From Lucifuga dentata (lineage: Eukaryota > Chordata > Actinopteri > Ophidiiformes > Bythitidae): a stretch of 64,000 bases of DNA. The notes beneath the pieces were generated by a model. The model was not told the origin of the DNA, ran no database searches, and was given only the letters and a program-made list of their open reading frames with translations. Location: contig VXCM01003629.1 in assembly GCA_014773175.1 (NCBI GenBank), positions 5,942-69,941 on the forward strand, given 5' to 3'. Of the stretch, positions 45,503 through 59,600 are shown piece by piece; position 1 is the first letter of the stretch, and the number at the start of each line of letters is the position of its first letter. Made by a program: the position numbers and the translations under genes.

Positions 45503-46156
45503 TTAAAGGACCATACCACCCATTTTGCATGTTTGAGCCTAATATATTTAATTTTCATACATGTTACGTTACTGACAATCATTTCCCAAAGGATAAAACT
45601 GTATTTCAGCTTTCCTGATATTTTGCTAAATCTCTTAATCTTTCAAAATCAAATATTCAAGTGATACACCCACCTTAAAAATCCATGTTTCTCCTGCTAA
45701 TAGTTACACAGCCTTATGAAGTCACGGTCCTTTAAATTTTTCCATAAACACAGGTCTTCTTTTGGGACTATATTCTCCGGTGGAGGCATACATTCACTCC
45801 ACGCTTTTTATTGCACTTAAACACTAAAATTATGTAACTTCTAAAAATAAACCTGAATACAGGTCTTGTTGGTGATGATGGATTACCTATCCCAAGAACG
45901 TTTCAAATATCAACAAGTTTATTTTAAAAGCAGAATGAACTGAAACCAATGGAGGTCTGGAAGGTAGGAAAAACATTTTTAATTCACCGTTCCAGTAGTA
46001 TGCTTTAGTAAATGATTTCAACAACATTACATGTATGAAAATTGAATATATTAGGCTCAAACATGCAAAATGGGAGGTATGGTCCTTTANCATTACATGT
46101 ATGAAAATTGAATATATTAGGCTCAAACATGCAAAATGGGAGGTATGGTCCTTTAA
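45503..46156. mobile_element. TTAA-bounded inverted-repeat element, copy C
   Basis: TTAAAGGACCATACCACCCA at the left, GGTATGGTCCTTTAA at the right. The apparent length of 654 bp includes a 66-bp join duplication around N at 46090; the true length is about 588 bp. Orientation as copy B. Followed by another join artefact at N 46318. Confidence 0.8.
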
Positions 46157-46981
46157 TCTGAGCTGTTTCCTCCCACATCTTCAATCTTCACTAAATTAAG
46201 TTGCTAACTTTACCAAAGTTATGCTGGTCTAATCTGCATCTGTTCACACACCAAAACTCACCAACTTCATGAAAACCTGGTTTGTGTGTGGGGGTGGGGC
46301 AGTCATCAAATAAGGGGNAAAACTCACCAACTTCATGAAAACCTGGTTTGTGTGTGGGGGTGGGGCAGTCATCAAATAAGGGGGCGGGGCCTGGTCTGGC
46401 CATACCTCTAATGCTGGGCCGATTTATTATGTGATCAATGATAATCAACAATGCTCCATCAGTGATGTAAAAATAACTTCTTTTGTGTGTCTTTAGTCTC
46501 CGTTGTTGATCATTCATGTGTGCTGATGACGTGTAGAATGTATGAAATCACTACATACATCATATTTTTCACACCAAAGTGGAGAACACTTTTCATGCTT
46601 TCTTTCTCTGAACATGAAATTTCAGGAAAGATCCATACATTACTTTCATAATTTATTTCTATGCAAAATTTAAATCTTCCATCCTAAAAACTTGTTCCTT
46701 AAAGAAACATCTACAGCACCACAAGATTTGTTCAAAGTCACAAATATATTCTCATCGTAAACAATCATCAAAAGGCCACATTAGACATGAACAGATGTGC
46801 ACTTTGTGCAAACTCAAAATCCAACAAAAAGGTAAAATACTGAGAAATAAACAGCTGTACACAATTGTGAAAAAGTTATTACACTTTAAGTGTAAATTTT
46901 CTTTAAATAGGACAGTATAATTAAAAAAAAAAAAAAACCCNTAAAAAAAAAAAAAAACCCTTAAAATCAATAACAAATCAT

Positions 46982-47593
46982 TAAGTACGTTTACATGGAC
47001 TGTAAGTAATTGGATTAGATGCCAACCTGATTAAAACTCCCTCATGTAACCACATCAATCTGAATAAACTTAGCGAATCCGAATAAAATTCTTACCTGGT
47101 TGAAGGAGGGTGGTGTACACCTTTTCATAACCAATCTAAGTCCATGTAAATGCTACGTCAGATTGCTTTCCATAGTAGGAGTGTGTGCATGCGTATTACG
47201 TGAGTAATGACGTGATGCTTCATACACAGTATGGTTTGAGAAAAATGGCGGTTGTAAAGCAGAACTGGTCGATGGGGGAGATGACATTCCTACTTCATGT
47301 TCTCAAGGAATTAAAAGTAGTGGAAAGGCTGGACGGACACGCAACCGGTCTGTCTTTAACACAGGTGGGCTTCTGGGAAAAATTTGATGCAGGATCATGT
47401 GCATATGTCAGAGACGACCAACGTCACGGTGCAATGCATTCTGGGATTGATCCACTGAATACTTCGGATTGTATTCTTGGCATGTATACTCACATCAATC
47501 TGATCACTTTGTTCAGTGTTCATGTAAACAGTACGTTCTGAATTGTCAATCGGAATGAAATCATTCTGATTGTCACCATGTAAACGTTCCTAA
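46982..47593 (+). mobile_element. Harbinger-like element with Myb/SANT-like fragment
   Basis: The left end TAAGTACGTTTACATGG and right end CCATGTAAACGTTCCTAA are inverted, with TAA at both sides, a TWA target typical of PIF/Harbinger. Inside, the plus-strand frame 47185-47541 holds NWSMGEMTFLLHVLKELKVV followed by LDG, resembling the Myb/SANT-like DNA-binding protein of such transposons. No transposase was seen; probably a deleted copy. Confidence 0.65.
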
Positions 47594-47599
47594 AGCTTT

Positions 47600-48345
47600 T
47601 TACTATATTATTATCCTGAAATGTGCACCAGACTCAGAACATTTTGTTGTTTTACTCAGATGAGAAGATGGATTTCACTTTCACCTCTGTCGTCCAGGAC
47701 AAACATGTCACATGAAACATGGAATGAAGCTGAAGTTTCATCATCTCTAAGAATGTTGGAAGCCTTGCATTCTTCATTTATGAAGGTTATGAGGAGGTGA
47801 TGTCACCAGCTGTGAGCTCCTCCTCCTCCTCCTGCTGCTGCTGCCGTGGGAAGTGGGCGTGACTGTGGATTTGTCTCTTTCTGTCACTAACAGGTTAATT
47901 CTCTGGATCTTCTCCTGGTAAGAAATAACAACAAAAACTCCACGTGTCGCCGCCGGCTGAGTTTAAATGTCCTCCTAAACAACATTCAGATGCTGAATGA
48001 AGGAAGCCAAAAGATTTCAGCTCTGAAGAAATCAGGTGCAGGAAAAGGTTGGGACATAAACAGAATCTGTCGGAAGCTGCTGGAAGTGTGGAACTAAAAC
48101 TTCCAGAACATTCTGACATCAAGGTTCCATTTCATTCACAATAATCACAGAGGAGTCGAGCTTCAAACGTCACGTGATCTCACCAATCCAAAGCGAGTCT
48201 GACACGCCATCTCCATTCTGAGACGAGTCTCACAGCTCTGATCTGATATGACGTCACCAACCTACTGAAAACACAACAACAACAACAACAACGACAAACA
48301 CGTCAGCCTCCGTTCACAAACTACATAAAACTCTTAGATGTAATT
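47600..48345. other. Spacer between Harbinger-like element and minisatellite
   Basis: Contains CCTCCTCCTCCTGCTGCTGC at about 47820 and a CAACAACAACAACAACA run at about 48270. Otherwise unassigned. Confidence 0.5.
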
Positions 48346-48369
48346 AATTTGTCCGATTGACGATTGTCT

Positions 48370-50336
48370 GGCATGCAAATTAACAATGTCATCCAGTGGA
48401 TTCCTTCATAAACGCCATAATAATCCATCAAAAACCTTCATAAACACCATAATAATTAAATGGATCCTTCATAAACACCATAATAATCCAGTGGATCCCT
48501 TCATAAACACCATAATAATTCAGTGGCTTCCTTCATAAACACAATAATAATCCAGTGGATCCTTTCATAAACACAATAATAATAATCCAGTGGCTTCCTT
48601 CATAAANATAATAATCCAGTGGATCCTTTCATAAACACAATAATAATAATCCAGTGGCTTCCTTCATAAACACAATAATAATAATCTAGTGGATTCCTTC
48701 ATAAACACCATAATAATCCAGTGGATTCCTCCATAAACACCATAATAATCCAGCAGCAACATTCATAAACACCATAATAATCCAGTGGATTCCTTCATAA
48801 ACATCATAATAATCCAGTGGATTCCTTCATAAATACAATAATAATCCAGTGGATTCCTTCATAAACATCATAATAATCCAGTGGATTCCTTCATAAACAC
48901 CATAGTAACCCAGCAGCAACATTCATAAACACCATAATAATCCGGTGGATTCCTTCGTAAACACCATAGTAACCCAGCAGTAACATTCATAAACACCATA
49001 ATAATCCAGTGGATTCCTCCATAAACATCATAATAATCCAGCAGCAACATTCATAAAACACCATAATAATCCAGTGGATTCCTCCATAAACACCATAATA
49101 ATCCAGTGGATTCCTTCATAAACACCATAATAATCCAGCAGCAACATTCATAAACACCATAATAATCCAGTGGATTCCTCCATAAACACCATAATAATCC
49201 AGCAGCAACATTCATAAAACACCATAATAATCCAGTGGATTCCTCCATAAACACCATAATAATCCAGCAGCAACATTCATAAAACACCATAATAATCCAG
49301 TGGATTCCTCCATAAACACAATAATAATCCAGTGGATTCCTTCATAAACACAATAATAATCCAGTGGATTCCTTCATAAATATCATAATAATCCAGTGGA
49401 TTCCTTCATAAACACAATAATAATCCAGTGGATTTCTTCATAAACATCATAATAATCCAGTGGATCCCTTCATAAACACCATAATTCAGTGGCTTCCTTC
49501 ATAAGCACAATAATAATCCAGTGGATCCTTTCATAAACACAATAATAATAATCCAGTGGCTTCCTTCATAAACACCATAATAATCCAGTGGATTCCTCCA
49601 TAAACATCATAATAATCCAGTGGATTCCTTCATAAACACAATAATAATCCAGTGGATTTCTTCATAAACATCATAATAATCCAGTGGATCCCTTCATAAA
49701 CACCATAATTCAGTGGCTTCCTTCATAAGCACAATAATAATCCAGTGGATCCTTTCATAAACACAATAATAATAATCCAGTGGCTTCCTTCATAAACACC
49801 ATAATAATCCAGTGGATTCCTCCATAAACATCATAATAATCCAGTGGATTCCTTCATAAACACAATAATAATCCAGTGGATTCCTTCATAAACATAATAA
49901 TAATCCAGTGGATTCCTTCATAAACACAATAATAATCCAGTGGATTCCTTCATATCATAATAATCCAGTGGATCCCTTCATAAACACCATAATAATTCAG
50001 TGGCTTCCTTCATAAACATCATAATAATCCAGTGGATTCCTTCATAAATACAATAATAATCCAGTGGATTCCTTCATAAACATCATAATAATCCAGTGGA
50101 TTCCTTCATAAACACCATAGTAACCCAGCAGCAACATTCATAAACACCATAATAATCCGGTGGATTCCTTCGTAAACACCATAGTAACCCAGCAGTAACA
50201 TTCATAAACACCATAANTAATAATCCGGTGGATTCCTTCGTAAACACCATAGTAACCCAGCAGTAACATTCATAAACACCATAACAATCCAGTGGATTCC
50301 TTCATAAACATAATAATCCAGTGGGTTCCTTCATAC
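48370..50336. repeat. Two-kilobase minisatellite downstream of crb2
   Basis: About 55 copies of a 30-38-bp unit, CATAATAATCCAGTGGATTC then CTTCATAAACACC. Variants (CAGTGGCTTCC, CAGCAGCAACATTCATAAAA) recur in blocks, giving higher-order periods. Join artefacts lie at N 48607 and N 50217. It ends about 120 bp from the crb2 stop codon, so it lies in or just beyond the crb2 3' UTR. Confidence 0.9.
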
Positions 50337-50455
50337 ATTGCAGCGCTAATAATAACACATTTTTGTGAAAGTGTCAGGGAGCTACTTCCTGCTCGTTGCC
50401 AGCAGGGGGTAGTCTGACATAAATCCTTCATGGACGTGAGTTTTCTGCTTTCTGA

Positions 50456-50677
50456 TCATATGAGTCGTTCCTCTGGTGGCACTTTGAGCATTCTGTCCAT
50501 TTCCAGGCGAGCCCCCGCCAGCTCCTGGCTGCTCGGGCTGTAGACGCCCTCTGATTGGCGCTTCCTCCTCGCCGTGAGCGCCACGAAGGTCGAGCCGATG
50601 ATCAGGATCAGAGCACAGAGGCAGAGCAGTGGGATGCCGACCAGCAGCCACTGAAGCCGATCTGTCTGTGCCTGTTT
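50456..50677 (-). CDS. crb2: crb2 last exon: transmembrane segment and cytoplasmic tail
   Basis: 74 codons including TGA at 50458-50456. KQAQTDRLQ precedes the hydrophobic [20 protein letters not shown], then the tail [18 protein letters not shown] (FERM-binding type) and VPPEERLI, the PDZ-binding C-terminus that recruits Pals1. Another frame of the same DNA is open for 89 codons but is only a shadow. Confidence 0.96.
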   Translation of the reverse strand, partial: KQAQTDRLQWLLVGIPLLCLCALILIIGSTFVALTARRKRQSEGVYSPSSQELAGARLEMDRMLKVPPEERLI

Positions 50678-53600
50678 CTGTTAAAACAGTTTAATATCCA
50701 CAAACCTTTACATTTCTGCTTCAATTTGCTTTGACATGAATAAGAGAATTAAAGTACAAGAATCCAATATTTAGATGGAGGTTTGATTAAAGTTCAAACA
50801 TTTCAGCATTTCATGCTTAAAGGACCATGCCATCCATTTTGATGTTTGAGCCTAATATATTTAATTTTTATACACAGAATGTTACTGACAATCATTTCCC
50901 AAAGCATACTACTGGAACAGTGAATTAAAAATGTTTTTCCTACCTTCCAGACCTCCATTGGTTTCAGTTCATTCTGCTACTAAAATCAACTTGTTGATAC
51001 TTGAAATGTTCTTGGGATAGGTAATCCATCATCACCAACAAGACATGTATTCAGGTTTTTTCAAAGTTTTGTAATTTTAGCGTTTAAATGCAATAAAAAG
51101 TGTGGAGTGAATGTATGCCTCCACCAGGGAATATAGTCCCAAAAGAAGACCTGTGTTTGTGGAAAAATTTAAAGGACCGTGACTTCATAAGGCTGTGTAA
51201 CTATTAGCAGGAGAAACATGGATTTTTAAGGTGGGTGTATTGCCTGAATATTTGATTTCGAAAGATTAAGAGATTTTGCAAAATATCAGGAAAGCTGAAA
51301 TACGGTTTTATCCTGTGGCAAATGATTGTCAGTAACATAACATGTATGAAAATGGAATATGTTAGGCTCAAACATGCAAAATAGGTAGTATGGTCCTTTA
51401 AAAGATGAAAATAGTTATCCACTGAAATCTATACTGATTAAGTTATTATAAATTATACTGATTTTATTGTCCATCTTCACATGAATGTTTGGAAAATGAT
51501 TCCAGTTAATAATAAAATTAATAATTTGTTCCACATCATCAGACAAAAAGTTAAAAAAATGACACATGATAGTAAAATAAAGTTTTGATGAGCATACGTT
51601 GATATCGCAAACAGCGCCGCTGTAACCAGGCAGGCATTCACAGGCAAACATATTTAAACGATCCAAACAGGAGCCGCCGTTCTGACAGGGATTCGATTCA
51701 CACTCGTTTATTTCCACTTCACACCTGAAAGAGGAAATACATAAGAACCCATTTTAAGAGGAAACAGATTTGGGAATATAAATAGATTTGTGTGCACTGA
51801 GAACATGAGGCTCTTTAATCCTTCCATGAAACAAACTGATGTTCACTGGAAGTAAACTCACAGCTTTCTCTGTGATGAGTGTGTAAAACGAGCTTACCTG
51901 CTACCTGTGAATCCGGGCATGCAGGTGCAGTTGGCGCCCCAAGGCCCGTCGCTGCAGTTTCCTGTGTTTGCACACTGGACATCTTTGCCACACTGGATTG
52001 GAGGATAGTCCCACCTGTGGAAAGTTTAACAATGTTCAATACGAAAAGCAAAACTTTACTGGCACAAATGAAAAGTGAGGCAGCCAGCTGGTCAGGGCGT
52101 GGCTAGGTGGTTGCTGGGTGGTTGCTATGGTGTTTGGGGTGGTTGTAGGGATTTTAGTCCCTCAGGAATTTGGGATCTTTCAATTGCATTATTTGTCATA
52201 AATTCATCTAATTAGCACAGCCAGACAGACACTGCATCAAGAGCATTTATGATGCGTTTAATGCACCTCTGAACATTACGTCATTTTCAACCTCTGCAAG
52301 TTCAAGCTAAACAACGTAAGAGATGCCTCCATAAAGTCTTTGGTTTTGTTTGCTCTGTTAGACTAAAACAAGCTATGTTTTCACATTTATGAGCTTTGTA
52401 CCTTTTTAAAACAGCTGCTGCGTCACCAGCGTTCCTGTTAATGTGTCGGTATGCTGATTTAAAGAAATGCTTCTAAATGCTCATTTATAAACAAAGAAAT
52501 GACTGTTCACAGTGTGAGTGGCCATGTTGGAATGATGTCACTACTGAACTCAGGGTTGAGGAACCTCGCCCGACTTTTAGAGTAAGGATTCTGAGTTAAG
52601 GGGCGTTTTCTTTGACCTTCCCCAGTCGCAGGTTAGAAATTCTGAGTTCTGAGTAGAAGTGGAATGCAGCGTTCTGACTGATTCCTCACAGTCACTCCAG
52701 GAATTTCACTCTCATGCTGCCACAGCTCAGAGGGAAGCTTTTTATTTTAGTTCCAAATATGATTGTTACAGATTTTAATAGAAGATGACAAAAACTTGAG
52801 ATGATCTCATTTTATGAGTTGAGGAATTAAACTTGTGCTAGATGTTTATTTGTTATGTTTAGATGTTTCCAGGTTATTATAGTTATTTAAATAGTGACTG
52901 CATCATTTTTACTGATAATGGAGTTTAATAACCTGTAAACCTGCACGTTAGAACTCGTTCAGGTTCGTTCTTGTCACCTGTGATAGGACCTTCCACTCGT
53001 TAAACATTTACCTGCTCCTGTTCTGCATCAGCTCTGAGGATGAAACACGCGTGTGCATGCAGCAACATGCGTGTTTCAGCGTATTTGATAAAACATCAAA
53101 ATATCATGTAAAAATTTTGCAAATTTTGTGGGAATTTTTCAGAAAAACAAAATTGAAAGAAGCAGAAGCATTGTCTGTAATGATGTAAAAATGATCCTCC
53201 AGATACTCTGGTACTGGCTTTGTTTGGATTGGTTGCTTGGCTGTTCCAGTGGTTATAAGGGTGTTGGTAGGTGGTTGTTAGGTGGCTGTAGGTTGTGAGC
53301 AGTGGCTGTTAAAAGGGAGTTTGTAAGTGGTTGTTGGGTGGCTGTAGAGAAGTGGAAGTTACAACAGTTTTGGTAGGTGGTTGTTAGGTGACTGTAGGTT
53401 GTAAATGGTGGTTGTAATAAGGGTATTGGTAGGTGGTTGTTAGGTGGGTGTAGGTTATAAGCAGTGGTGTTGTAGTGGTGTTGCTAGGTGGTTGTTAGGT
53501 GGCTGTAGATTATAAGCTATGGTTATTATAGTGGTGTTGGTAGGTGGTTGTTAAGTGGCTGTAGGTTGTAAGCAGTGGTTGTTGTGGGGTGTTCACAGGT

Positions 53601-56600
53601 GGTTGTTAGGTGACTGTAGGTTGGAAGTGGTGATTGTTATAAGGATATTCGTAGGTGGTTGTAGGTTATAAGCAGTGGTTGTTATAGTGGTGTTGGTAAG
53701 TGGTTATTAGGTGGCTGTAGGTTGTAAGCAGTGATTGTTATGGGATATTGGTAGGTGGTTATTAGGTGACTGTAGGTTGGAAGCAATGGTTGTTATAAGG
53801 GTATTAGTAAGTGGTTCACAGGTGACTGTTGGTAAAAGCAGTGGTTGTTGTAGAGGTGTTGGTAGGGCTGTAGGTTATAAGTGGTGGTTATTGTAGAGGT
53901 ATTTGTAGGTGTTCAGGGGAGGTTATTGTGGTGATTCAGTACAGAGATGTTCAGCGTTGAGCTCGTTACTGTGTGAGTACTCACTGGCAGCGTGGGCCGC
54001 TGTACTCCTCAGGGCATATACAGGAGTACATGTTGGGTCCATCCTGACATGTTCCTCCATGTTCACAAGGATGATGCTCACATTCGTCTAGATCCTCTTC
54101 GCAGAACATGCCAGCATATCCAGGGTGACAGTGGCACTCGAAAGCAGCTAAATGATCTTTACAGGTTCCATGAACACAGAGCTGAGAAGAACAATCATCT
54201 GTGTCTATTTCACACTGTTCTCCCTCCCAACCAGATTCACAGATGCAGCCAAATTTATTAAAGAGGTCTTCACATGTTGCTCCGTTCAGACAGGGATCTG
54301 ATTCACAAACAGGAGCGCTGCTGCAACCCAGATCCATCTTTGTTTTTCTAACTAAATGGAACTGGGACCACTGAGGGGCCTTAAAGTCATCCACAAAAGG
54401 AAGATAGACTCCTCCAACCTTCAGTGTACCCAAACAACCAGTGAAACTCTCTGCCACAGCCAACATGGCCGTCTTTTCATTGAGAAAGTCCAGACTTCCT
54501 GCAAGTTGTGGCATACTGTTGGCATCAGTGATTCCATCAACAGTGATGACCCAGTGAGAGGTCTTGCTCTTAGGCTCAGACATCGAGATTGTCACACGGT
54601 GCCAGTTCCCGTCAGCCACTCGGCGCACGCCGCTAAAGGCCAGTGTTTCCATACTGTTGCCAGTATGGATCTCCACATGGACCGATGAGTCCAGCAGACC
54701 CACCATCAGTATGTCAGAGCCCCATGAGGCCCGGAGCAGCACGGCATTCTCTGAACGAGTCCGTAACTCTATGTATATAGTTGTGACACGTTCAGCCAGA
54801 GAGCCTCCAGCGCTGTACCACACAGGGCTGTTCTCAAAGGTGGCAGTATAAACACCTAAAGTTTAACATGTCTTCATTAGTATTTTATTAATTGCATTAA
54901 CCTAATAAAAGAACAGTGGAAACATTTTGGGCAAAGATTATTATCTGACATTGGTTAAAGATGCATATTTCCTACTTTAGAACCCCCTTATATACGATTA
55001 CTTCTACAAATGGCCGTCATTGCCTTGCTGCTTCTAAAGGGAAAAAAAGTTCTAACTACCAAGCTCAAAGTTAAGGATCCTAGCTAGTCAACGGATTGTA
55101 ATGGATAAAGGCTTGGTAATACTCGTGCGAAGGGGCTGTCACAGGCCATGCACGCACTTCCACGGAGTGCTGAGGCATTTATACTTGGTGCATTGTCCAT
55201 TGCAATATTCTCTAAAACAACAGGGGGCAGTATACAGAAAATAATATGTAAATCAGGAAAGTGAAGTATTCACACAACAACTCCACATATTTTTCCAAAC
55301 TTTACAGCAAAAACTTGGAATTTTGCTCAGTGTAGAGCTGCTGTTTCTTTCCAAGAGTTTGGGGCCACATGTTGGTCCTTATAAAGTCTCACAGGAGAGT
55401 CATAAAGATGTTTGTGTGGACGCACCATCTTCGCAAGTCTACTCTCTTTTGAAGGTCCGCCCCTCGCACGCCAACATTATAAAATCTAGGAGGTATGTAA
55501 CCCGTGCTGCGATGCTGCAGAGGCCCCTCGCACCATGTCATGGACGGTGTGATTACGTCATATGCGGTGTGCGCCCACTCGTGCATTCGCAACAACGAGT
55601 ATAAACCAAGCTTAAGCAAGTAATGTGACAATCATATTTCTAAATTATACAAAGGTTCTTACATTCATATCCATCAGGAAGGTCCACACAATGGCCGCCA
55701 TTCTTACAGGGATCACTGACACACCACACGCGTGATTCACAGCTATTTCCACTGTATTGCTCCGGACAAGAACAAGCGAAGTCGTTAAACGTGACCATGC
55801 ACTCTCCTCCATTTTGACACGGCCCTGCCTGTTGGAGCAAGAAGATATTTAAAACAACAGCAAAAAACACATCACACGTTTGATTAAAAATCAGGTAAAA
55901 TTTCAGTATGGGATAACAGTTGTCTAAAGGTTTTTGTGACTGTAGAGGTGCTGTGAAACTGATCTCTACGACATCATAGGTATTACTTCCTGTTAGTACT
56001 GAAGTTACAAGTTTGAAAAGTACCATGACTTTGGGAAGGGGCTTATATTTCTAAAATGTTTTAGGAATGAGTTTAGTTTTCAAAAGCAGCAACAAGAACT
56101 TAACTTTGTTTTGTTATAAGCATTTGCATAAGCTCTCTACAGCCATGAAAGCACTTGTTTCCACATGCTGAATATTGCTCCACATGCTTAATGTGTAAAT
56201 GCGTAAAATCGGTGGTATGGCAGGTATCCAAAACAGGAAACAGTTCAGGGAAGTTGACTGCCTGATTTTTCAGGACTGAATACATAACAAATTCATAATT
56301 ACACGATGTGACCCAAGACTGAATCCTGTGGACGTATCGTGGGGAGGACATGAAGACCATGTCCTTAAAGGAGCCTGACGTAGCACACAGCACGATGGGG
56401 CTGCAAGGGGAAAAGTAGATTCGGTAAGGACTTCCTACCTTGCATGTATCGTCACTGATGCAGCCCATCATTACATTTTCAGCTTGACTTGGTAAGTACA
56501 CCTCCTCTTCATCTGAGCTATTCCATGCAGCCACGTCCAGCTGAACTCTGTCTAAACTAAGGTCCTGTAAGCAGCCTTTGAAATATCCCCCCCAAACCTC

Positions 56601-59600
56601 AGAGTCCCAGTCTCCTGGAAGGCCTCCTATATACGCCAGATCCCCACTGTTAACGCTCACGGGGGCGATCTCTCCGATTCTGTAGCGAAGACCTGCATGC
56701 TCAAAGATCACATGACTCTGCTGGACTCCCACTTGGAGAAACTGTTTGTCACCAGTGGTCACAAACACTGGAGCTGTCAGTGGGGGGCTTTCAGGCAGAG
56801 AGCTGACATGCACCCTTCCCATCCTCAGGTAGATTGAGAAATACACCTGTCCCTCCTCTTCCTCTGAACGTTTCCTCAGCTGAAACAGTAAACCATCCAG
56901 CTTCAGTGACCTCAAGAAGAAAGACACGTTGAAGTTGCTCCCGTGGGTCTTGCCAACGTCATAGACGCTGAAGCTCAGCGCATCTTCATGGCCATAAGTC
57001 CACGAGGGAAATTCTGTCAGGGCAGAAGTTTGCATTATATTAATTTATGTGAGGAGTGGCCTCCCACCCCTCACATGCTCTGTTTCTGCATAACCCAACT
57101 CAGGGATGAGCAATTGGCAGGTGGCCTACGGGNCCCCTCACATGCTCTGTTTCTGCATAACCCAACTCAGGGATGAGCAATTGGCAGGTGGCCTACGGGC
57201 CGGATATGGCCCGCAACTTTGATCTATCAGGCCCTCAGATGACTTCTCAATTAATAAAAATGAAAATTATAACAAGTGTTTTCCTTTGTAGTACTACCAC
57301 CCATCAGCAGAGGGCGCTCGGTCACACAGGTATTTGTCCCTAACCCTCGTGTCCCAGAAAATCTCCCGTTTTTTGTTTTATTTACTGTGTGGCCCTTTGA
57401 CCGTGAGAAGGAAATTTTATTGGCCCCTATCCTCATCAAAGTTGCTCATCCCTGACCCAACTCATGTGACTCTACCCCACCCCCACCCCACCTCGTTACC
57501 TCGTTAACCATGTCCAATAAGAAGATCTCATCCACATTCAGAATAATAACTTCACTTAAAAGTGAAAGATCATACATATGCAACACAGGAAGACCTTAAT
57601 AGTAATTAATTCAATTAACATTTACAAGTAAAAAAATAAATCTAAATGATTTAAATGACAGAGCAATTCTATCAATGATCAGAGACTATCCACTGTAACA
57701 ATGTAGGTTTATTTAAAAAAAGTGAAACTAGAGAAATTCATCTTCCTCTGATTATTAACTGTCTTCCTTCCTTAAATTAATATAAAACTCACCAAATCGT
57801 TTCACATTTCTAAAGACTTTGGACCAATATTTGCGTCCAGTGTGTTTGAATCCAAAATCATGCTGATTAGAGAGTGCAATTACATAAGGAGAGAATTTCC
57901 ATGAGTGCAAAACTCTTTCATACTTTTGATTTGTTAAATTATAAATTACCACATGTACTTTCAAAATAAAATTCATCACCTGCTGACATGTACTGATCTG
58001 TGGCCCCGCATGGATCAGGTGAGTCTTGGTTGTGCAGCCTATATGTATTTAGCTAAATTTTAGTAAAATAAATAATATAATAATATAATTATTTGATCCT
58101 TATTATTGGAGAGTGAAGCATACTAGTGCTGCCACCACTGGCCAGATGTGAGACTGCAACGCGAATGTTTGTCTTTGCTGTAAAATTTGTGTTGAATTTG
58201 ACTTAATTTTTTTAAAATTTGTAATTTATTTGAACTTGTCAGTCGCGAGACATAAAGTGATTTGTGGTGGTATGAAGTTGCTTTCAACCAATCGCATTTG
58301 TTTGGTGTTTTGTTGGTTGACAGATAGCGGTGGCATATAAAAACATAAGCTAAATAAATAAACTGTGGGCTAGTGACAGTGCTAACACAGGTAATCGTGT
58401 AATCGTGCTGGTGAAAGTGTTTACCTTGGAAGCAGCTCTCGCCGTGGAAAGGACGGTAGCAGTCACAGTGGAAGCTGGTCCACAGGTCCACACAGCCTCC
58501 ATTTCCAGAGCAGGGGTCAGGATGACACCATTCAGTCTTATTGCAGCCCAGCTCATGGCCGGAGTTTCCTGGAAGGGTTTGGGGTAGGATGTGCTTAGAG
58601 TCTATGATCAGGTCTTCGATACATCCAATGAACCCTGCATCACTTCCTGTGTGCTGTAGAAGCTCCTCTGGTGCTCCACCCACATAAACGTGAGTAAAAG
58701 CTTCTGAGGGCTGGAAAGGTTCATCGGGACTCTCCTCCATAACTCTGCATCCTTCCCTGTCACAGCCCGGCCCATTCACCAGCAAAACCAGCCGTTCACT
58801 TTCCACAAACACGTGAGCATCCTGCCAGTCTCCATCGCTAACCCAGCCAGGAAACATGACGTCCTTCTCAGTCTCCTCAGAAGAAACTTTAGCATGGAGA
58901 CCACCGCTCACAACCTCCAGGAAGACGTGGCTGTCCACATCGCCTCTGAAGAAGAGCAGCATATTGGGTATTGTTGTCCGAAAGCGTAGCTGCACCTCAA
59001 AACCATGGCGAACACGGTGGTCAACTTCCCTTCGCTCATCTAGTCCGACCTCGATGTGAACGAATCCTGGAGTGGAGAAGGAGAAGGTGGTTTGTGTGGA
59101 GCACAGGTCATCGTAGAAGCCGTGAGGACATAAGCAAGTGTGGCCGTGTTCTCCCCTGCCCAGCCATGGCCGGCATGTCGCTCCATTCTGACATTCATGA
59201 TCCACACAGCCGTAGAGTTTGACGTCACAGTGATTGCCCCCCCAGGGAAGCTGAGTGGGCTCGGCTTCAGGACAGTGGCAGGTGTAGGACGCCACGCCGT
59301 CTTCACACCAAGCCCCGTTCTGACACAGCTGGCTTTCACACTCATCCACGTTCACCTCACAGAGGTTACCTGCAGGGGGAGCACAAGTCACTTAAGGTCA
59401 CATGACAAGCGTGATTGTGGTTATGTTGAATAGTGATTAATAGAAGATTCCCGACCCTTTATTACAGCAGTTTGATTATTTCTGTGATGTGAAAGTTTTC
59501 TGTTAGATACGAACTCATGTAGTTTATAGATTTTTTTTATAGATTGTAGTTTTTTAATAGATTATAGATTATTTTCATGCTGTGGTGTGAGAAGAGTGGA

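Noticed and set aside
48370..50336. Possible CRISPR-like array of repeats
   Set aside because: Vertebrate sequence; units vary continuously, there are no constant repeats with unique spacers and no cas genes. The same applies to the array at 25261-25515.
56100..56438. Continuation of the crb2 laminin G frame beyond 56439
   Set aside because: The GTAGGAAG donor at 56438 joins in frame to the next EGF exon; the read-through is intronic with no EGF or laminin G content.
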